Source of the DNA: Bordetella sp. BOR01
GTDB taxonomy: Bacteria > Pseudomonadota > Gammaproteobacteria > Burkholderiales > Burkholderiaceae_B
Length of the DNA stretch: 64,000 bases
Reading direction: 5' to 3'
Assembly (NCBI RefSeq): GCF_019218885.1
Contig: NZ_JAHUWT010000005.1
Location: 1 to 64,000, forward strand
The notes beneath the pieces were generated by a model. It was not told where the DNA came from, did not search any database, and was given only the letters and a program-made list of their open reading frames with translations. Shown in pieces: positions 48,997 to 57,966 of the stretch (position 1 is its first letter; each line of letters begins with the position of its first letter). Position numbers and translations under genes: made by a program.

Positions 48997-50475
48997 ATGA
49001 ACGAGACAACATCCCCGGATGCGCGCAAGACGTATGACGTGGTGGTCGTGGGCTGCGGCATCGCCGGCCTGAGCGCGGCGGTCACGGCCATGCAGGCCGG
49101 CGCCCGCGTCGCCATCCTGGAGCGCGCCCCGCGCGAAGACCGTGGCGGCAACACGCGCTGGACCGAAGCCATGCTGCGCATGAAAAGCGAATCCGAGGTC
49201 TCCGACGACTTCGAAGCGCATTTCGCCGAGAACGCGGGCCACTACCTGGACCCGGAACTGATCAAGGAAGCCGCGGGCGCATACGAGAACTGGTCGTCGA
49301 TCGTCAAGGTGCTGGGCTTCGCCGATCCGGAACTGATCTCGACTTTCGCCGAGAATGCCGGTCCGGCAATCGGCTGGCTGAAATCCTTCGGGGTGCGTTT
49401 CGACTTCCTGCCCGGCTACTTCATTACTACTTGCACCAGCCGCATGGGGCCGGTGGGCGGCGGCCTGGCCATGGTCGAGGCGCTGGCCGGGTGGGCCGAG
49501 CAGAACGGTGCCGATTTCCATTACCGCACGACGGCCCGCGAGTTCCTGCGCGAGGCCGACGGCACCATTGTGGGTATCCGGGCAACGGGCCCCGACGCAC
49601 GCAGTTTCGACCTGCACGCGCCGGCCACCGTGCTGGCCTGCGGCGGTTTCGAGGGCAACCCCGAGATGCTGGCGCAGTACCTGGGGCCGCGCGCCCGCTA
49701 CCTGCGGCCGGTGGCGCGCGGCGGTTATTACAACAAGGGCGAGGGCCTGCGCATGGCCCTGGCGGCCGGTGCCGCGCCATCGGGAGACTTCGGCCAGTTC
49801 CATGCCGAGCCGCTGGACCCGCGCTCGGGCGCGCCCGAACCCATCGTGCTGGTATTCAACTACGGCGTGCTGGTCAATCGGCGCGGCGAGCGCTTCATCG
49901 ACGAAGCGCCGGCCACTGTGGATGCCACCTACGAATCGATCACGCGCGTGATCCACGAGCAACCCGAGGGCATTGCCTGGGCGGTGCTGGACGGGCGTAT
50001 CGATGATGTGCCCAATTGGCGCCGCAGCGTGCGTTCCAACCAGCCCCCGGTACGCGCGGAAAGCGTGGCGGAACTGGCCGGCAAGATCGGCGTGGACGCC
50101 GCCGCACTGCAGGCCACGCTGAACACCTACAACCAGGCCTGCGGGCAGGGCGAATTCGATGCCTTGCGCACCGACGGGCTGGCCACGCGTGCCGGCTACG
50201 CGCCGCGCAAGTCGAACTGGGCCCGGCCCATCGACCGTGCGCCGTTCCTGGCGTATCCCATTATTTGCGGCAATTGCTTTACGTTCGGCGGCTTGAAAGT
50301 CGACACCCGCAGCCAGGTGCTGAACACCGACGGCGACCCGATTCCGGGCCTGTATGCGGCTGGCGAGACCGTGGGCCTGTATTACGGCACCTATACCGGT
50401 GCCACCTCGGTATTGCGCGGCGCGGTATTCGGCCGGCTGGCCGGCTCCGCCGCGGCGGCGCGCCGCGGGCAGTAA
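48997..50475 (+). CDS. FAD-dependent flavoprotein dehydrogenase/reductase (TcuA/fumarate-reductase-like)
   Basis: 492 residues from ATG 48997; ATG 48979 is in frame and possible. The FAD-binding motif is VVVVGCGIAGLSAAVTAMQA, with GGNTRWTEA nearby as in tricarballylate dehydrogenase, and the C-terminal GLYAAGETVGLYYGTYTGATS binds the flavin. The family transfers hydride to or from C-C bonds next to carboxylates. The electron partner TcuB is not present. It follows the ALDH gene by 29 bases, so it probably acts on the same compound class. Confidence 0.85.
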   Translation: MNETTSPDARKTYDVVVVGCGIAGLSAAVTAMQAGARVAILERAPREDRGGNTRWTEAMLRMKSESEVSDDFEAHFAENAGHYLDPELIKEAAGAYENWSSIVKVLGFADPELISTFAENAGPAIGWLKSFGVRFDFLPGYFITTCTSRMGPVGGGLAMVEALAGWAEQNGADFHYRTTAREFLREADGTIVGIRATGPDARSFDLHAPATVLACGGFEGNPEMLAQYLGPRARYLRPVARGGYYNKGEGLRMALAAGAAPSGDFGQFHAEPLDPRSGAPEPIVLVFNYGVLVNRRGERFIDEAPATVDATYESITRVIHEQPEGIAWAVLDGRIDDVPNWRRSVRSNQPPVRAESVAELAGKIGVDAAALQATLNTYNQACGQGEFDALRTDGLATRAGYAPRKSNWARPIDRAPFLAYPIICGNCFTFGGLKVDTRSQVLNTDGDPIPGLYAAGETVGLYYGTYTGATSVLRGAVFGRLAGSAAAARRGQ

Positions 50476-50577
50476 GCGCAACAGGCGGGCAGGCAGCGCG
50501 TTCCGCCTTGCGCCGCTACTGCCCCTCGGGGCGCGTGGCCGGCAGTTCGTATAAGACAGTAAAACCAGGAGACAACC

Positions 50578-51756
50578 ATGAAACGACGCACGCTGAAAAG
50601 CCTGCTGGCGGCCACGGCCGTCGCAGCCCTGCCGCTGGCGGCCCAGGCCGCCGACACCACCGGGGTAACGGCCGACACCATCCGCATCGGCATGTTCGGC
50701 CCCTTGACCGGGCCCACCGCGGTGGGTTCGCTGCCGCTGCTGGGCGCCACTGCCATCTACCGGCAGGTCAATGAGGCCGGGGGGATCAACGGCCGCAAGC
50801 TGCAGGTAGTGGTCGAGGACGACGCCTGCGATCCCAACAAGACCATCGCCGCCACCAAGAAGCTGATGTCGCAGGATCAGGTGTTCATGATCCACGGCGG
50901 CTGGTGCAGCGGCACCGTCATGGCGATCAAGCCGGAACTGGCGCGCCATCCGGAATTTCCGTATATGGTGCTGGGCGCGGCGAGCACGGCGATCTCGAAC
51001 CCCGTGCAGCCCAATATCTTCCATCCGGTGGCCACCACCGCCACGGTGGCGCAGTCGATGGTGGACTTCGCATTGAGCAAGCCCGGTGCCAAGCGCATCG
51101 CCATCATCAGCCATTCGGACGAATGGGGAAAATCGCATATCGAGCCCGCGCTGGCCGAACTGAAGGCCCGCGGCCTGGAGCCGGTGGAAACAGCTTACCT
51201 GGAGCGCGGCAGCACCGACGCCACCTCGCAATTGCTGCGCCTGCGCGCGGCCAAGCCCGATGCGGTGCTGGCCATTCTGTATCCGCCTGAGCTGACCATC
51301 TACCTGCGCGATGCGAACAAATACGGTATCAAGGCACCGGTGATCGCCACGCAGGGCGTGTCGCTGGAAGACATGGTCAAGCGGGTGGGCAACCCGGCCG
51401 CCACGCGCGAACTGTATGTGTTCTACCCGCTGTCCAAGACGCTGGACGACCCGGCGTTCCAGAAGTGGAAAGACATCTACACCACGGCGCATCCCAAAGA
51501 CCCTGTCGAGACCCTGAGCTTCATGGGCATGACAGGCGCGCTGGCCATCGTGGAAGCCCTCAAGCGCGCCGGGCCCGACCTGACCCGTGAGAAGTTCATG
51601 GCGGAACTCAACAAGCTGCGCGACTTCGATCCCGGCATACAGTCCGGTCCGCTGAGCTTCACGCCGCAGGACCACGCCGGCATCAAGCAGGGCAAGATGA
51701 TCTACATGAAAGACGGCAAGCCCACCATCGTGTCGGCTTATCCGGCCGGCGGCTGA
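50578..51756 (+). CDS. Branched-chain-amino-acid-type ABC transporter substrate-binding protein (LivK-like)
   Basis: 392 residues with a signal peptide (KSLLAATAVAALPLAAQAAD). The periplasmic binding fold type I pattern is clear: IRIGMFGPLTGPTAVGSLPLLGA, NEAGGINGRKLQVVVEDDACD, and IAIISHSDEWGKS. Such proteins often bind aromatic acids, amides or carboxylates rather than leucine when placed with catabolic genes, as here. CAGGAGACAACC precedes the ATG. Two permeases and two ATPases follow. Confidence 0.9.
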   Translation: MKRRTLKSLLAATAVAALPLAAQAADTTGVTADTIRIGMFGPLTGPTAVGSLPLLGATAIYRQVNEAGGINGRKLQVVVEDDACDPNKTIAATKKLMSQDQVFMIHGGWCSGTVMAIKPELARHPEFPYMVLGAASTAISNPVQPNIFHPVATTATVAQSMVDFALSKPGAKRIAIISHSDEWGKSHIEPALAELKARGLEPVETAYLERGSTDATSQLLRLRAAKPDAVLAILYPPELTIYLRDANKYGIKAPVIATQGVSLEDMVKRVGNPAATRELYVFYPLSKTLDDPAFQKWKDIYTTAHPKDPVETLSFMGMTGALAIVEALKRAGPDLTREKFMAELNKLRDFDPGIQSGPLSFTPQDHAGIKQGKMIYMKDGKPTIVSAYPAGG

Positions 51757-51777
51757 TAGCGGGGAAGGGCGACTGCC

Positions 51778-52644
51778 ATGCTTGCTCAATTGATCGTCAG
51801 CGGTGTCGCGGTGGGGTGCGTATATGCCCTTATCGCGCTGGGGATGACCATCCTGTTCCGCTCTACCACCGTGGTGAACTTCTGCCATGGCGAGTTCTTC
51901 ATGCTGGGGGCGTTTGCCGTGCTGGTGCCGTTGCAGACGCTGGGGTGGCCTTACGGATGGAGCATCGTTTTCTCGCTGAGCCTGATGTTCGTGGTGGGGA
52001 TGGCGGTGGAACGCGGGCTGATGCGGCCGCTGCAGCAGGCGCCGCATATCAGCCTGGCGATGATGACCGTGGCCCTGTCGTATCTGTTCAAGGGCATTTC
52101 GCGGTTCTTTTATGGCCGCGAAGTGGTGGCCCTGCCGCCGCTGATGGCGGGCGATCCGATGTTCTTCGGCGATGTCGTGCTGCTGCCGCAGGACATGCTG
52201 ATCATAGGCCTGGTGCTGCTGGTGGTGGTGGGCTTCTTCGTGTTCTTCCAGAAGACCGAGATCGGCAAGGTGATCGAAGCCGCCTCGCAGACGCCGCGCG
52301 GCGCGTTCCTGTCGGGGATCAATGTGCCTTTGCTGCGCAACCTGATGTGGGGCGTGGGCGCCACCATGGGGGCGCTGGCCGGCATCCTGATCGCGCCCAA
52401 TACGCTGGTATATCCCGACATGGGAGGGCACATGCTGGTGCGCGGCTTCGCCGCCATGACGCTGGGCGGCTTCGGCTCGCTGCCGGGCGCCGTGCTGGGC
52501 GGCATCGTGCTGGGCGTGTTCGAGAACCTGGCGGGCGGCTACTTGTCCAGCGCACTGGTGGACATCACCGCTTACCTGGTCATCATCATTGTCCTGCTGA
52601 TTCGTCCGCAGGGCCTGCTCGGACGGAGACGCGACCGTGGCTGA
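51778..52644 (+). CDS. Liv-type ABC transporter permease (LivH-like)
   Basis: 288 residues, eight or so membrane segments, with the LivH features VYALIALGMTILFRSTTVVNFCHGEFFMLGA split as GMTILFRSTTVVNFCHGEF and the coupling region near GVGATMGALAGILIAP. It forms one half of the membrane channel. Its last 8 bases overlap the GTG start of the partner permease, indicating coupled translation. Confidence 0.92.
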   Translation: MLAQLIVSGVAVGCVYALIALGMTILFRSTTVVNFCHGEFFMLGAFAVLVPLQTLGWPYGWSIVFSLSLMFVVGMAVERGLMRPLQQAPHISLAMMTVALSYLFKGISRFFYGREVVALPPLMAGDPMFFGDVVLLPQDMLIIGLVLLVVVGFFVFFQKTEIGKVIEAASQTPRGAFLSGINVPLLRNLMWGVGATMGALAGILIAPNTLVYPDMGGHMLVRGFAAMTLGGFGSLPGAVLGGIVLGVFENLAGGYLSSALVDITAYLVIIIVLLIRPQGLLGRRRDRG

Positions 52645-53593
52645 TTCCTGCAAGCTGAAGCGGCGCGTTTGCTGGCTGCTGCTGCTCATCGTGCTGGCGG
52701 TGTTGCCGCTGGGCGTGAACAACTACGTACAGTTCGTCATCAATACCATGCTGGTCTATTGCCTGGCCGCCGTGGGCTTCAATATCGTGATCGGCTACCT
52801 GGGCCAGTTGGCGTTCGCCAATGCCGCATTCTTCGGCATCGGCGCCTACGCCGCGGGCCTGGCCATGGCGCGCCTGGACTTGCCCTTCCCGCTGGCGCTG
52901 GCGTTGTCGGCCATTGCCGGCGGCCTGGCGGGCGGCCTGGTGGGCTTGCCGGCCCTGCGCGTCAAGGGCTATTACCTGGCCATCGTGACGCTGGCCTTTG
53001 GCGAACTGATGCGCTGGTTCTACGTGCACGCCGACAGCATCACCTATGGGGCGGGCGGCTTCAGTGTTCCGCCCGCCAGCCTGTTCGGCGCGACGCTGAA
53101 CGAGACGGGCAAGTACTACGTGTTCCTGGTGGTGCTGGGCCTGGGGCTGGCCACCACGCTGCACTTGCTGAAGTCGCGCATCGGCCGGGCGTTCGTGGCC
53201 ATACGCAACAATGAGCCCGCGGCAGCGTCGCTGGGCATCGCCGTGGCACGCAGCAAGGTGCTGGCCTTTGCCTGGAGCGGCCTGATCGCCGGCCTGGCCG
53301 GCGGCCTGTATGCCTTGCTGAATGGCCGCATCTCGCCTGACACGTTCGGGCTGGCGCAGATGCTGATGCATTTCGCCATCGTCATGATCGGCGGGCTGGG
53401 CAGCCTGGCGGGCTCGATCCTGGGCGCCGTGCTGCTGACCGGCGCGCCGGAGTTGCTGCGCAATTTTCCCGGCCTGGAAGAGATCGTGTTCAGCCTGCTG
53501 CTGATGCTGGTGCTGTTTTTCATGCCGCGCGGCCTGAGCGGGCTGGTGGCCGACCGCATCCCCGCCGTGCGCGAACGGCTGTACCGGGAGTAG
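52637..53593 (+). CDS. Liv-type ABC transporter permease (LivM-like, GTG start)
   Basis: 318 residues starting at GTG 52637 inside the previous gene. LivM features include GYLGQLAFANAAFFGIGAYA, LPALRVKGYYLAIVTLAFGE and FVAIRNNEPAAASLGI (the coupling loop). It pairs with the LivH-like subunit. The stop is three bases before the LivG-like ATPase start, so the whole transporter is one tightly packed operon. Confidence 0.92.
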   Translation: MADSCKLKRRVCWLLLLIVLAVLPLGVNNYVQFVINTMLVYCLAAVGFNIVIGYLGQLAFANAAFFGIGAYAAGLAMARLDLPFPLALALSAIAGGLAGGLVGLPALRVKGYYLAIVTLAFGELMRWFYVHADSITYGAGGFSVPPASLFGATLNETGKYYVFLVVLGLGLATTLHLLKSRIGRAFVAIRNNEPAAASLGIAVARSKVLAFAWSGLIAGLAGGLYALLNGRISPDTFGLAQMLMHFAIVMIGGLGSLAGSILGAVLLTGAPELLRNFPGLEEIVFSLLLMLVLFFMPRGLSGLVADRIPAVRERLYRE

Positions 53594-53596
53594 ACC

Positions 53597-54349
53597 ATGC
53601 TGCAAGTCGAGAACATGACGGTACGCTTCGCCGGCCTGAGCGCGGTCAGCGAACTGTCGTTTCGCGTCGAGCCGGGCGAGATCTTCACCATGATGGGGCC
53701 CAACGGCGCGGGCAAGACCACGGCTTTCAACGCCATCACGGGTTTCGTGCGGCCGGCGGGCGGCACCGTGTCGTACAAGGGCGTGTCGCTGCTGGGGCGC
53801 ACGCCCGACCAGATCGCGGGCATGGGCATCCGCCGCACCTTCCAGAACAACGGCATCCTGCGCGAGATGACGGTACTGGAAAACGTGCTGACCGGGCTGG
53901 AGCTGGCGATTCCCCGCGCATTCTGGCGCACCGTGGCGGGCCTGCCCTCGGCGCGCCGGGCTGAACGCGAGGCCGTGCGGCAGGCGCGTGCCATGCTCGC
54001 GCGCATGGGTATTGCCGAGCTGGCCGACCGCACCGCGGGCGATCTGTCGTTCGGCCAGCAGCGCCTGGTCGAGATCAGCCGCGCGCTGGTTGCCGGCGCC
54101 GAACTGATCATGCTGGACGAGCCGGCTGTCGGGCTGTCGCCCAGCGACCGCCACCACTTGGGCGACGTGTTGCGCGGGCTGGCCCGCTCGGGCATCGCCG
54201 TCGTGCTGGTCGAACACGTGCAGGACCTGGTCATGGCCGTGTCGGACCGCATCCTGGTGCTGAACTACGGAAAATGCCTGGCCGAAGGCACGCCCGACGC
54301 GGTGCGCAACAACCAGGCAGTGCTGGAGGCATATCTTGGCCACGAATGA
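53597..54349 (+). CDS. Liv-type ABC transporter ATPase (LivG-like)
   Basis: 250 residues. Walker A is GPNGAGKTT, the signature DLSFGQQRLVEISRAL and Walker B LIMLDEPAVGLSP; the ending LAEGTPDAVRNNQAVLEAYLG is typical LivG. Compared with most LivG proteins the Q-loop region (RRTFQNNGILREMTVLENV) carries NG in place of a hydrophobic pair, a minor change. It overlaps the next ATPase gene by 14 bases. Confidence 0.92.
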   Translation: MLQVENMTVRFAGLSAVSELSFRVEPGEIFTMMGPNGAGKTTAFNAITGFVRPAGGTVSYKGVSLLGRTPDQIAGMGIRRTFQNNGILREMTVLENVLTGLELAIPRAFWRTVAGLPSARRAEREAVRQARAMLARMGIAELADRTAGDLSFGQQRLVEISRALVAGAELIMLDEPAVGLSPSDRHHLGDVLRGLARSGIAVVLVEHVQDLVMAVSDRILVLNYGKCLAEGTPDAVRNNQAVLEAYLGHE

Positions 54350-55058
54350 ACTGTTGCTGGATGTCGCCGGCCTGTCGGTGCGGCACGGCCGGGTGCCGGC
54401 CCTGGCGGGGATAGACCTGCAGTTGCGGCAGGGCGAGGCGATCGGCCTGCTGGGCGCCAACGGCGCGGGCAAGACCACGCTGCTGAACGCGCTGTCGGGC
54501 TTCTTGCCGCACGAGGCCGGCGTCGTACGCCTGTTTGGCAAGCCCGCTCGTGCGGGGGCGCCGCATCGCGTGGCGCAGGCCGGCCTGTTGCAGGTGTCGC
54601 AAGACCGCGACCTGTTCGGCGACCTGAGCGTGCGCGACAACCTGCGGCTGGGTTGCCTGGCACGCGCCAAGGCCCGCTACGACCGCAACCTGGAACGCGT
54701 GTTCGGTTATTTCCCGCGCCTGCAGGAACGCATGGAGCAGCGCGCAGCCACCATGTCGGGCGGGGAGCAGCAGATGCTGGCGATCGGCCGGGCGCTGATG
54801 GCCGAACCGCGCATCATCCTGCTCGACGAACCTTCGGCCGGCCTGTCGCCGCTGTTCGTGCAGGAAATCGGCGCCATGATGCAGGCGCTCAAGCGCGAGG
54901 GCGAAGTGGCGCTGGTGCTGGTCGAGCAGAACATGCGGCTGGCGGCCCAGGTGGTCGACCGCTTCTACATGCTGCGGGCCGGGCAGGTGGTGGCGCAGGG
55001 GCCGGCCGCCGAACTCGACCGTGACTACGAGCACCTGGCGCGCGAATACTACTTGTAG
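54336..55058 (+). CDS. Liv-type ABC transporter ATPase (LivF-like, TTG start)
   Basis: 240 residues from TTG 54336, chosen because TGGAGG lies 7 bases upstream and the family N-terminus follows. Walker A is GANGAGKTT, the signature TMSGGEQQMLAIGRALM and Walker B IILLDEPSAGLSP. It completes the five-gene Liv-type importer. A palindromic GCAGGCCC-T-GGGCCTGC follows its stop, before the convergent LysR gene. Confidence 0.92.
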   Translation: MATNELLLDVAGLSVRHGRVPALAGIDLQLRQGEAIGLLGANGAGKTTLLNALSGFLPHEAGVVRLFGKPARAGAPHRVAQAGLLQVSQDRDLFGDLSVRDNLRLGCLARAKARYDRNLERVFGYFPRLQERMEQRAATMSGGEQQMLAIGRALMAEPRIILLDEPSAGLSPLFVQEIGAMMQALKREGEVALVLVEQNMRLAAQVVDRFYMLRAGQVVAQGPAAELDRDYEHLAREYYL

Positions 55059-55075
55059 GCAGGCCCTGGGCCTGC
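55059..55075. terminator. Possible bidirectional terminator hairpin (livF / LysR convergence)
   Basis: Palindrome GCAGGCCC-T-GGGCCTGC between the two convergent stops. It lacks a clear T-run on either side, so it is a weak terminator call. Confidence 0.35.
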
Positions 55076-55081
55076 GGCGTT

Positions 55082-56002
55082 TCACGACGTTGCCGCGCCG
55101 TCGCGGTAGGGGCTTTCCCGGGCGCTTTGCCGAGTCAGGTCGATGGCATAGCTCAGGGCCATGGAAGGCGCTTTGCCCCGATAGGCGATCGCCAGGTTGG
55201 CAATCGGCGGCTGGCCCCGCAAAGGCAGGTAGCGCACACCTTCGGCCTGTAGCTGGCTCATGGTGGCGGGAATGATCGAGACGCCCATGCCGGCGGCCAC
55301 GAACGTGACGACCGAAGTCAACTGCGGAACCTCGATGCCCTCGGATGGACGGAAGCCCGCCATTTCGCAGGCCTGGACGACGGCGTTGTAGATGCCTACG
55401 CCCACCTTGCGCGGATAGAAAATGAACATATCGCCGGCCAGTTCGCGCAAGTCGATGGACTTGCGCGCGGCCAGGGGATGCGTGGCGGGAATGACGGCCA
55501 GCATGGGCTCGGTGAGCAGGGTCTCGATCTGTACGCCCGGCATTTGCTGCGCGGGCGCCCGCACGAAGGCCAGATCCACCGATCCGTTGTACACGCGCTC
55601 GATCAGTTCCAGGGTCGAGTGCTCTTGCAGGCTGACGCCTACACCTGGATAGCGGCTGCGGTAGGTCCGGATCAGGCGCGGAACGAAGGGGTGGATGCTG
55701 GCCGAGACCGTGAAGCCCATGGACAGGGTGCCTACCTCGCCGCAGGCGATGCGGCGCGCCGCCTCTTTGGCGCGCTCGGCGCCGTCGAGCACCTGGCGGG
55801 CCTCGGCCATGAACGCGCGGCCGGCTTCGGTCAGCGCCACCCCGCGGCGGTCGCGCACGAACAACTGGGCGCCGACTTCCTGTTCGAGTTGCTGGATTTG
55901 CTGGCTCAAGGGGGGCTGGCCGATGCCCAGGCGTTCGGCGGCCCGCGTGAAGTGCAATTCGGTGGCGACAGCCATGAAGTATCGGAGATGGCGCAGTTCC
56001 AT
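55082..56002 (-). CDS. LysR family transcriptional regulator
   Basis: 306 residues. The start is very typical of the CbbR/CatR/BenM-like group: MELRHLRYFMAVATELHFTR with AAERLGIGQPPLSQQIQQLE. Members of this group usually control degradation of aromatic or related acids. It is divergent from the alpha/beta hydrolase gene across 147 bases; an ATC-N7-GAT dyad at 56012-56024, ten bases before its own start, is a weak operator candidate. It probably regulates the hydrolase-Bug-isomerase unit. Confidence 0.92.
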   Translation of the reverse strand: MELRHLRYFMAVATELHFTRAAERLGIGQPPLSQQIQQLEQEVGAQLFVRDRRGVALTEAGRAFMAEARQVLDGAERAKEAARRIACGEVGTLSMGFTVSASIHPFVPRLIRTYRSRYPGVGVSLQEHSTLELIERVYNGSVDLAFVRAPAQQMPGVQIETLLTEPMLAVIPATHPLAARKSIDLRELAGDMFIFYPRKVGVGIYNAVVQACEMAGFRPSEGIEVPQLTSVVTFVAAGMGVSIIPATMSQLQAEGVRYLPLRGQPPIANLAIAYRGKAPSMALSYAIDLTRQSARESPYRDGAATS

Positions 56003-56149
56003 ATCTAAATCATCTTACAGGGATGTTTTCATATATTGGACGGATTCTAAACCGGCACCTACTATCTCGCGCTACCGCTACCGCCAACGCATCCTGGTCG
56101 ACAACCCGGCCACGCTCCATCAATTCTGATAACCGAAAAAGGAGGCGAC

Positions 56150-57004
56150 ATGCCTATCGTCAAACGGGCCAATGGCCCCGACCTGCATTACACCCTTACG
56201 GATTTCACCGATCCGTGGGCCGATGCGCCCTATCTGTTCCTGCAGCACGGCTACGGCCGGCGAGGCCGGTTCTGGTTCCAGTGGGTGCCGCTGTTGAGCC
56301 GGTATTTCAAGGTGGTATGCCCCGATATGCGGGGGCAAGGGGCATCGAGCCGCGACTTCGACACCGACACCGGGTTCACACTGGAGACCTTGAGCGACGA
56401 CGTGATCGCCATCGCCGACCACCTGGGCGCGCGCCGGTTCCATTACTGCGGCGAATCCATCGGCGGCCTCATCGGGCTGGCGCTGGCGGGCCGCTACCCG
56501 GAACGCGTACTGACGCTGTGCAATGTGTCCGGCCCGGTGTTCATTTCCGATGCCGCCAGGCAGGGCTATGCCCTGGGCACGGCAAGCTGGCCGGAAGCCG
56601 TGCGCAAGCTGGGACCCCGCGAGTGGCTGGACCGCACCAACGCCAGCACCCGCTTCCCGCCCGACACGCCGCCGGGCTTCCTGGCCTGGTACACCGATAC
56701 CGTGGAAGAGACGGGAACCGAAGTCCTGGCCGCGCTGGCGCAGTTCGCCATCGACGCCGATGCCCGGCCTTACCTGCCGAAGATCGCCGCACCCATGCTG
56801 TGCCTGTATCCGCAGCGTGGCGCCATTGCCAACAGCGAGCAGCAAGATGCCTTGAAGACGCTGGTGCGCAATCTCGACCTGCGCGAGGTGGGCACCACTT
56901 TCCACATGATCCAGCACATCGTGCCGCAGGAATGCGTGAGCCTGCTGAAGACGCATATCGCGCGCCATGCCGAAACAACCACGGTCTACGGGGAGACAAC
57001 CTGA
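56150..57004 (+). CDS. Alpha/beta hydrolase (3-oxoadipate enol-lactonase-like fold)
   Basis: 284 residues. The nucleophile elbow is CGESIGGLIG (Ser about residue 102), the oxyanion-hole loop FLQHGYGRRGRFW (family usually has HG) and a C-terminal His in MIQHIVPQE. Similar proteins are enol-lactonases, esterases or C-C hydrolases. AAAAGGAGGCGAC precedes the ATG, a strong ribosome site. The Bug gene starts two bases after its stop, so hydrolysis of the imported ligand or of a downstream lactone is inferred. Confidence 0.87.
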   Translation: MPIVKRANGPDLHYTLTDFTDPWADAPYLFLQHGYGRRGRFWFQWVPLLSRYFKVVCPDMRGQGASSRDFDTDTGFTLETLSDDVIAIADHLGARRFHYCGESIGGLIGLALAGRYPERVLTLCNVSGPVFISDAARQGYALGTASWPEAVRKLGPREWLDRTNASTRFPPDTPPGFLAWYTDTVEETGTEVLAALAQFAIDADARPYLPKIAAPMLCLYPQRGAIANSEQQDALKTLVRNLDLREVGTTFHMIQHIVPQECVSLLKTHIARHAETTTVYGETT

Positions 57005-57006
57005 CC

Positions 57007-57957
57007 ATGAAACTGACATCCAAACTCATCGGCCTGGCCGCCGCAGTCGCCCTGGGCCTGGCCGGCGCAGCCCAGGCCTCGGGGCCGCTTACCATGATCG
57101 TGCCGTTCTCGGCGGGCGGCTCGACCGACATCCTGGCCCGCGTGCTGGCCAAGGATATCGGCCAGGAACTCAACGTGCCGGTGGTCGTCGAGAACAAGCC
57201 GGGCGCCGAAGGGTTCATCGCGGCGCGCCAACTACGCACCGCCAAGCCGGACGGCAACACCCTGATGCTGGTGACGACCAGTGTCTACGCCATCAATCCC
57301 GCCATCTTTACCGAGATCCCCTATGACTCGGCCAAGGACTTCACCACCGTCAGCGTGGTGGCTTCGTCGCCCAACGTCATCCTGGCGGCCTCAAACGCCA
57401 AGTACGCCAGCCTGAAGGATGTACTGGCCGCGGGCAGTAAAGACGACGTCTACTACGCCACCGGCGCCACCATGCACCTGCTCAATGCGAAATGGCTGGA
57501 GGCCCTGTCCGGCGCCCGGATGACCAGCGTGCCCTACAAGGGCAGTGCCGCGGCCTATCCGGACCTGATCGCCGGCCGGGTCGACTTCATGGTGGATCAG
57601 CCCCTGTCTTCGCTGCCGTTCATCCAGCAGGGCCAGCTCAAGGCGCTGGCCGTTACTTCGGAAAAGCGCTGGCCGCGGATGCCGGACGTGCCCACCGTTG
57701 CCGAGCAAGGCTTCCCGGACTTCTCTACCACTTCGTGGTGGGCGGTGCTGGCCCCCGCGGGCACGCCCGCGGAAGTCGTGCAAAAACTGCACGACACGAT
57801 AGCCAAGGGCCTGGCCCGGGCCGATACACAAGAGAAAATCCACCAGATCGGCGCCGATATCGAATCCATGTCGCTTCCGCAGGCGCAGGCCTATACGGCG
57901 GCCGAACTCGAAAAGTGGCAGGCTATCGCCAAGACCGCGAACGTGAAGATGAACTAG
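57007..57957 (+). CDS. Bug-family periplasmic binding protein
   Basis: 316 residues from ATG 57007, two bases after the hydrolase stop. Signal peptide KLTSKLIGLAAAVALGLAGA with cleavage after AQAS; then LTMIVPFSAGGSTDILARVL, VENKPGAEGFIAARQL, AKPDGNTLMLVTTS, SVPYKGSAAAYPDLIAGRV and AVLAPAGTPAEVVQKL. The much longer open frame upstream is rejected as it runs antisense-free through the hydrolase in another frame. Third gene product expected to bind a small carboxylate. Confidence 0.9.
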   Translation: MKLTSKLIGLAAAVALGLAGAAQASGPLTMIVPFSAGGSTDILARVLAKDIGQELNVPVVVENKPGAEGFIAARQLRTAKPDGNTLMLVTTSVYAINPAIFTEIPYDSAKDFTTVSVVASSPNVILAASNAKYASLKDVLAAGSKDDVYYATGATMHLLNAKWLEALSGARMTSVPYKGSAAAYPDLIAGRVDFMVDQPLSSLPFIQQGQLKALAVTSEKRWPRMPDVPTVAEQGFPDFSTTSWWAVLAPAGTPAEVVQKLHDTIAKGLARADTQEKIHQIGADIESMSLPQAQAYTAAELEKWQAIAKTANVKMN

Positions 57958-57966
57958 GGCCCGAAC

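Noticed and set aside
48823-52722. A 1299-codon open frame on the minus strand across the ALDH, flavoprotein and Liv genes
   Set aside because: It is antisense to four well-supported genes, has His/Arg/Gly-rich nonsense composition and no family motifs; long antisense frames are expected in G+C-rich DNA.
56023-57006. N-terminal extension of the Bug protein at 57007 over the hydrolase gene
   Set aside because: A proper signal peptide begins at 57007 and the upstream region is coding in another frame for the alpha/beta hydrolase.
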